Notes under the pieces: generated by a model
Seen by the model: only the letters and a program-made list of their open reading frames with translations
What the model was told of the DNA's origin: nothing
The model's database searches: none
NCBI RefSeq assembly: GCF_023343835.1
Contig: NC_064443.1
Location: 62,001 to 126,000, forward strand
Source of the DNA: Lagopus muta
Taxonomy: Eukaryota > Chordata > Aves > Galliformes > Phasianidae
Direction of reading: 5' to 3'
Length of the DNA stretch: 64,000 nucleotides
Program-made: the position numbers and the translations under genes
Part shown: piece after piece, positions 57,930 through 64,000 of the stretch
Layout: each line of letters starts with the position of its first letter
Numbering within the stretch: the first letter of the stretch is position 1

Positions 57930-58960
57930 CAGAATCACAGAATCGTAGGGGTTGGAAGGGAGCTCCAGAGTTCATCGAGTCCAACCCCCTGCCAAAGCAG
58001 TTCCCTACAGCAGATCGCACAGGTCGGCATCCAGGCGAGACTTGAACATCTCCAGAGCAGGAGACTCCACCACCTCCCTGGGCAGCCTGTTCCAGTGCTC
58101 TGTCACCTCACCTAAACAAGTTCTTGCGCACATTCGTGCGGAACTTCCTATGCTGCAGCTTATGTCTGTTTCCCCTTGTCCTGTCTCCACGTACCACTGG
58201 AAAGAGAGTGGCCTCACCACTATGGCCCCCACACTTCAGATATTTATAAACCTGGATCAGCTCCCCTCTCAGCCTTCTTTTCTCCAGGCTGAACAGACCC
58301 AGTTCACTCAGCCTTTCTCCATAGCAGAGATGCTCCAGGCCCCTCGCCATCTTTGTGGCCCTCTGCTGTTCTCTTTCCAAGAGATCCCTGTCTGTTTTGT
58401 GCTGGGGAGCCCAGAACTGGACACAGAGCTCCAGATGAGGCCTCAGCAGGGCAGAGCAGAGGGGGAGGATCGCCTCCCTCGACCTGCAGGCCACTCTCTT
58501 TGCAATGCACCCCAGGACGCCATTGGCCTTTTTGGCCACAAGGGCACACTGCTGGCTCACGGCCGACCTGTCGTGGTAAACAGTGATAGACAAGGGGGAA
58601 TGGTTTTGACCTGAAGGACGGAAGATTGGTTAGGCGGTCTGCAGGAGACCCCCACCAGGATGGCAACAGTGTTGCCCCCCCCCCCCCCCCCGATCCTTAC
58701 ACACAGGGACTCAACCTGATCATTCCCAGCACCAAGCTCAACAACACTGAAACACTCTCTAATTTTGAGAGCCATGCCACAACCCCTCCTTCCTTGCCTA
58801 TCCCCTCCAAAGAGCTTATAGCCCTCCCTCGTAGCAAAACACGCGTGGGAGTGATGGCATAAGTCATAGTTTGCCTGCTGCACAATGGCTTCCAGCTCCT
58901 CCTGCTTCTAGCACTTGCTGTGTGCGTTGCTGCAGATGCACTTCAGCCGAGACATTGCTG
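57930..58960 (-). mobile_element. CR1 LINE with internal deletion
   Basis: The minus-strand order is an endonuclease piece (58885-58640, with REGYKLFGGDRQGRRG and GNDQVESLCVRI), then the C-terminal ORF2 part in one open frame (58593-58108, with [17 protein letters not shown] and LYPVVRGDR-like text). The reversed 3' tail follows at 57930 (ACAGAATCACAGAATCGTAG). The reverse transcriptase core is missing between them. A C-run of about 17 bases lies at 58675. Confidence 0.9.
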
Positions 58961-59049
58961 ACACCCACAGCTCCTGCGTTCTTCCTCTTCATACCCAATT
59001 TCAAGCTCTCAAGCTAGCATAACGTACTCTCAGCGCCAGTGATGACATG

Positions 59050-59545
59050 CCCACAGTAGTGTGTTCAGTTCTGGGCTTCCAACTACAAGAGAGACATGGA
59101 GGCCCTGCGGTGTGTCAGGGCAACGGGGCAGGAAGGGGTCTGGAGCAAAGGTGCCATGAGGAGCGGCGGAGTGAACTGGGGTTGCTCAGTGGAGAGGAGG
59201 CTCAGGGGAGGCCTCACCACTCCGTACAACTCTCTGGAAGGAGGCTGTAGAGAGGGGGGGGTCAGCCTCTTCTGCCAGGTAACAGCGATGGGACGAGGGG
59301 GAACGGCCTCCAGTTGCACCGGGGGATCCCCGTTGGACCTTAGGAAGAACATCTTTGCTGAAAGAGCGGTCGGGCACTGCTTGGCACAGCTGCCCGGGGA
59401 GCTGGGGGAGTCAGCGTCCGCGGAGGCGTCCCAGAACCCTGGGGATGTGGCACTGAGGGACGTGGGCAGGTGGGGGGTGGGACTTGGTCATCGTAGAGCT
59501 CTTTGCCAACCATAGGGATTCTGTGATCCTGTGGATCGAGCCATT
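59050..59545 (+). mobile_element. CR1 LINE 3' end
   Basis: This is ORF2 C-terminal text in the plus orientation (GTGTTCAGTTCTGGGC, CTGGGGTTGCTCAG), then the 3' UTR, ending GGATTCTGTGATCCTGTGG. Its orientation opposes the CR1 just upstream. Confidence 0.9.
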
Positions 59546-59549
59546 TATT

Positions 59550-60091
59550 GTAATGAGAGGTGATGAGCAGCAAACAGCCAAAAAGTCATGGAAACACGCA
59601 AACACTTGACTGGGATACTGATGGAGCCACAGGCCCGGCAGCACTCAGGTGGGGCCGGGAGGGTGGATGTGTCGCCCAGTGCCGTCAGCAGCACCAACAC
59701 GCCGGGCTCCAGCGGGGCTGCGTCTGGCACTGGGCCCCTCGCCCTGCGCTGGCTGCAAGAGCCGCCGCCCTCCTGCCTGGGTGCCCTCAGCCCCTGTGAG
59801 GTGTGATGGCATCACAGAGGGTGGCACGGAACGGCCGTTGTGACACGCGGGGTGCGGAACAGAGCTGAGGCTGCGGGGCTCAGGCCGAGCTCAGTGCGAC
59901 CTGGTGAGGTGAGCAGGGAGGAAGGGGCTGCCTGAGGCTGCCGAACGAGGAGGCTTCCCCAGCGCTCAGGGGCCTGAGCTGAGAACTCAGCCTTGTCCCG
60001 CTTCTCCCATAGGTTGGCACGCGGAGGACGAAGCCCAGTACTGCTGGGACAGAGATTCTGTGAGCGCTTGTCATCAACACACACAGTGTCC
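59550..60091 (+). other. upstream region of the PHF7-like gene
   Basis: The segment is GC-rich with a duplicated GGTGAGGTG motif. A pyrimidine-rich CTTCTCCCATAG at 60001-60012 could be the acceptor of a 5' UTR intron. No TATA box was seen. Confidence 0.4.
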
Positions 60092-63000
60092 ATGGAGACA
60101 CAGGAGGCCGCTGGCTCGAGGGAGCCAGGTGAGAGTAAAGAATCCCTGCACGCAGCTCGCAGCTCCCCACTGCCGGGCAGAGGGGGGCTGGGGGTCTGCC
60201 TGTGGCGGAGAGGGCAGGCGGGGGCAGGCAGGGCCGCTCTGCTCCTTGGCCAAGCGGCCGCGGCTGAGCTGTGGCTGCCTGCTGGCACCGCTGGGCCTGC
60301 AATGCCCCTTCCTGTCCTCAGCCTCTGGCCCTGCCCCTCAGCTGGCACGGCCGGCATGGAGCAGCCCCTGGGGCAGCCCCTGGGGACACCTGGCCCCGCA
60401 AGGCGCTCACTGCTGTTACTCTCCCTTCTCCAGCATGCGTGCTGTGTGGCCGAGTGGATGAGCATTCGAGCATCCTTGGGCACAAAGTACAGATCGGTGG
60501 ATTCTATTTCCATAGTCTCTGTGCGGTGAGTTCCCACGTGGCTCCTGACACCTTCCTCCGAGCAGGGATTCCCTGCTTCCTGCCCTAACAAGATCATGCT
60601 TTTTCCTCTTGTACAGCTATTTGCCAATGGTCTTTATCAACGTGTGGAAGGCAGTATAAAGACAGGTTTTCGCACAGAAGATCTGGTACGCACCATGAAG
60701 CAGGCAGAGCAGACGGTGAGCACCGGACCAGAACAGGGAGCTTTGTGACAGGACAGGCATGGCGAGCTTAGCCTGGTCCAAAGAAAGCAATGCCAGCCCT
60801 TCCAAGCAGCTCCAAGAGAAATTCCTGCTCTTGCAGACCAGCCCAGTTCACCAGGCAGCTCTGCAGAGTGCCACCCAGCCCTGCCCCCATCCTGTGCCCT
60901 GCCCACAGGTGCCGGCTCCGCTGCATAGGCCCTGGGGCTGCTGCTGATGGGGGCTGCTCTGCTCTTTCCAGCTCTGCTTCGTTTGTGGCAATCTGGGGGC
61001 CAGCATCACCTGCGCAGATCCGGGCTGTGACCGCAGCTTCCATCTCCCCTGCGCCTCGGAGGGTGAATGCGTCACCAAGCACACTGCAGAGTTCAGGTAA
61101 GGGCTGCCAGCTCTCACCTGTGAACCTCCACCCCCTGCTGTCAGCACCAGCCAAAGAAGCCAGGAACGCGCTGTGACACCTCCCAGCAGCCTGACAGAGC
61201 CACAGCCAAGGCCTGGGGCTCTTTCCTGTTCCTCTGCCCCTTCTCACAGCACTTCTCTCCTTGCCCATCCCTCCCATCTTCCCCCAGGGCCTTCTGCTGG
61301 GAGCACCGCCCACACCAGGCAGTGGAGGCAGCACCTGTGCAGGACACGACCTGCATCGTCTGCATGGAGCCCGTGGGTGACAGCAGGTCATACAGCACCA
61401 TGGTGTGCCCAGCCTGCCGACATGCCTGGTTCCACCGGGCCTGCATCCAGGTAGGAGCCCTCCCCTCACCCTGCAAGCACCGCAGCTGCTCAGCAGCACC
61501 AGGCCTGGCTCACACTCACACTGCTTGCGTTTCTGCTGCAGGAACAGGCTCTGCGCGCAGGCATTTTTTGCTTCCAGTGCCCCCTCTGCAGAGACCGGGT
61601 CAAGTTTATTAAAGACATGGTCTTTATGGGGATCCGAATCCCATTCAGGTTGGTGTCTTTCAGACAGCTCTTGAGATGTGAGGGCACATGAGCTGTGCCT
61701 GCCCAGGGACTGTCCCAGCAGGCCTGGCCCTTTGCAGCCACCAACATGGCCCTCGGCACCATTGGGAATCTCAAACTGGAGACAGGGTGGAGGGGGAGGG
61801 ATTCCTTGGATTAGTTTTAGCCCTGGGGCAGCGGGTGCTCATCACATTCCCTCCCTTCTCTGGCAGAAGACCAACATGGGAGGACGACAACACCTACGCA
61901 TCTCTACTGGAGAGGCACAGGAGATGCGATGCCAGCGACTGCCGTTACGCACGCGGCAGGGAGCGGGCAGAGGGAGAGGGGTGAGTTGCCTCAGCAGCCC
62001 TCTGGGGCTCTGCATGGGATCGCGGCCTGGCCACAGCCTGGGGCAGCACGGACTGAGCACCAGAGCCGTGCTGGGCACTCCCTGGCTCAGATCACTTTGT
62101 CCTCATGGCCGCAACCCCTTGGTTTCCCCAGGCCCTGGCAGCTGCTCCTCTGCAGCTCCTGTGCTGCGCAAGGCACTCATCGGCGCTGCTCCAACTTGAG
62201 TCAGAGCACAGCCAGCTGGGAGTGCAACGCCTGTGCTGGAGAGGGCATCGGTAAGAGGCAAACGGCCACGTGCTGCTGGGCTGGGGCCAGGCGAGGCCTG
62301 GCAGCGGCTGCTCAGAGCGGCCTTGCTCAACTCCCTCTAGCCCTGGACAAATGGGAGCCAGTTCCACCCCGTGGCTGTAATTCCGTCCTGCTCACCTTCC
62401 TGCCTCCCCTTACAGCCTCCAGCAGCAACTCGGATCTTGCTGAATACAGCACCATCAGCCAGCAGGAAATGGAGCCATCCCAAGGCTCTGCGACACCAGA
62501 GAGGAGCAGCTCCAGCACCACCAGCCAGGCGCCATCGGGGCCAGCTGACTGTTCCCACGTGCCTGAGAGCGGCGGCCTGTCCAGGCAGCGCAGGACAGAC
62601 CGGAGGAGAATCCGCCCACGTCTACACCGGGATGAAAATGGCTTTAATGAGCCCCAAGAACACCGTGGGAGTAGCCACACTGCTGCCCCAATTGCCGAGA
62701 GCAGCACCCTAAACTCTGCCAGCCAGGGGACATCAGAGTCCTCAAGGAACTCCCCTGCAGTTGGCTACAACCTCCGGAGCAGACAGGGGCGGCGAGCTCA
62801 GACAAGAAGCCGCTCTCCGTTGCAGTGCCGGGCCCCAGATTCTCCAAGCCAGCCCCGAAGACGCCAAACACGTGGGAGCAGGCAGGCACCAACCCGAAGT
62901 GCTGAGAGCGGCACCAACAGACGCACAAGACGGGGAGCACCGCAGCCCTCAAGAGCTTCCACAGCAGCTGATGGAAGCCGGTCCACACAGCCAGGGCGGG

Positions 63001-63110
63001 CCCGGACTCGAAGCCGCTCCCCTCTTGAACATCGGGCTGCAGAGACCCGCAGCCAGCCCCGAAGATGCCGCAGGAGCCGCTCCAGGCGGCGAGGGCCAGC
63101 CCAGGGGTGA
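60092..63110 (+). CDS. PHF7: PHF7-like zinc-finger E3 ligase with Arg/Ser-rich tail
   Basis: Nine exons with canonical GT-AG sites and consistent phases give 516 residues: 60092-60128, 60434-60525, 60617-60715, 60972-61096, 61288-61450, 61542-61648, 61867-61980, 62132-62250 and 62416-63110. PHF7 is a testis protein that reads histone H3 methylation and ubiquitinates histones in spermatids. Order seen: an extended PHD finger (ACVLCGRVDEH, LCFVCGNLGAS, CDRSFHLPCA, FCWEHRP), a RING-type finger (CIVCMEPVG ... CPACRHAWFHRACI ... FQCPLCRD), and a C-terminal PHD-like finger (CDASDCRY ... CSSCAAQGTHRRC ... WECNACAG). The last exon adds about 230 residues, longer than I expect for mammalian PHF7. Its tail is basic, with a duplicated RTRSRSPL(E/Q) ... 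SQPRR unit. No lesion was seen. G2E3 is the alternative, but no HECT domain follows. Confidence 0.88.
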
Positions 63111-63224
63111 AGCCGCTCCCGGGTACCACGTCAGGCCCCGAACATCAACAGCCTGCCCCAATGATGTCGTGGGAGCAGCCATGTGCAAGCTCCAATTGTA
63201 TCCAAAGTCATCACAGTCCATCAC

Positions 63225-63230
63225 AATAAA
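63225..63230 (+). terminator. poly(A) signal of the PHF7-like gene
   Basis: AATAAA lies 115 bases after the stop codon and is followed by a GT-rich stretch (CAGTTTTGTTCTTCTC) suited to a downstream element. Confidence 0.75.
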
Positions 63231-63239
63231 ACTGAGAGT

Positions 63240-64000
63240 TCCATCACGCCACTGTCAGTTTTGTTCTTCTCTGCCTTTCCCGGGGTGGGCAGCTGTACAG
63301 GCTGGCCCTTCCCCCCAGCACCCAACCCACTCCCTCCTCCCTGCGGCCCGGCTCAGGCTGAGCTGGGTTCTGGCCCCGACTCTGGCGGGGCGCAACGTTT
63401 CCAACACGCAACGGAGGCCAGGCTGGCAGCTGCGGCCCCGTCCTGGGGGCGTTTCCGTCGTCTTGGGCACGCCGCTGTGTTTGCGACATGCAGGCAGCCC
63501 TGGGGCTGCTGCGGGCTGCGGCGTGGGCCAGGACCCGGCCTTTCCTCCTGCATTCGGCCAGTGCCACAGTGCCACAGCTCTGAGGGCTGCTGCTGCTGCT
63601 CTGGGGATGCTGCCAGGCAGGGGGTGACGCAGCCCATCGAGCGCGTGAGCCACTCTCCTCTGCCCCAAAGTCCGGCGTCACGCCTCCTGTGAGAGCAGTA
63701 CCAGTGCTGCCACTGCTCCTAAGCGGGACGGCCACCCTTTCCTTACTCGCTCCAACTGCCCAGAGAAGCAGCCCGCCGCTCTCTCCCTGCATCCAGTGTG
63801 TTCTCCTAACAGCCCCAGCGCAGCGCGTGACGTTTTGCTGCCGTGCCACAGCCGTCTTGCAGCCCCGAGCGCGGTCGCAGCCCCCTTCGCTCTCGCGACA
63901 CGGCGCGTTAGCGGCCTCGTCTCATTCCAGCTTTGCAAGCCCTCCTTCCCACGCCCGCTCCGGGCCCGTCGGCCGCACTCCGCCGCGCACCCAGCGCTCT
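63240..64000. other. GC-rich flank with no supported gene
   Basis: The overlapping ORFs on both strands have no domain. CpG density rises after 63840, so a further CpG island may start at the window edge. Confidence 0.45.

Noticed and set aside
1-64000. CRISPR array, bacterial operon, tRNA or rRNA gene
   Set aside because: No regular spacer array, Shine-Dalgarno-linked gene string or cloverleaf with A and B boxes was seen. The genome is vertebrate in structure.

Overview
The window is bird genomic DNA, most likely from a galliform such as chicken. The evidence is several CR1 LINE fragments with the typical 3' tail, an avian ERV-L-type retrovirus, GT-AG multi-exon genes with protein similarity to vertebrate families, and CpG-island promoters. 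No prokaryotic operon, CRISPR array, tRNA or rRNA was seen.

Layout. From 1 to about 31.5 kb the DNA is AT-rich and gene-poor. It holds a 5'-truncated ERV-L provirus remnant with its 3' LTR (6.05-8.40 kb, minus). It also holds two intron-containing genes on the minus strand that have lost their 3' halves. One is SLC7A9 (exons 1-7, 15.4 to 9.5 kb); the other is EDRF1 (exons 1-12, 31.7 to 23.9 kb, with its CpG-island promoter). Both carry frameshifts and in-frame stops, so I call them unprocessed pseudogenes. In mammals these genes are not neighbours, which suggests a duplicated or rearranged block.

From about 31.5 kb to the end the DNA is GC-rich, repeat-rich and CpG-rich. It contains the C-terminal exons of a SUN-domain (LINC complex) gene with a 4-base frameshift (38.95-40.80 kb, plus) and a broken class II endogenous retrovirus (40.98-43.91 kb, minus). 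Two long inverted arms (about 43.9-46.1 and 54.6-57.6 kb), built largely of minisatellite DNA, flank a spacer of about 8 kb. The spacer holds an apparently unnamed type I membrane protein gene (49.81 to 46.98 kb, minus). The window closes with a complete nine-exon PHF7-like gene (60.09-63.11 kb, plus), followed by a poly(A) signal.

How the genes relate. SUN3/SPAG4-type SUN proteins and PHF7 both act in mammalian spermatids, so the GC-rich half may be a germline-biased neighbourhood; this is inference. The PHF7-like gene is the only one whose splice sites and frame are all intact. The membrane-protein gene is the best candidate for something undescribed: its internal exons are all phase 1-1 and its predicted protein runs signal peptide, disordered ectodomain, transmembrane helix, short basic tail. 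One of its exons, however, lacks a GT donor.
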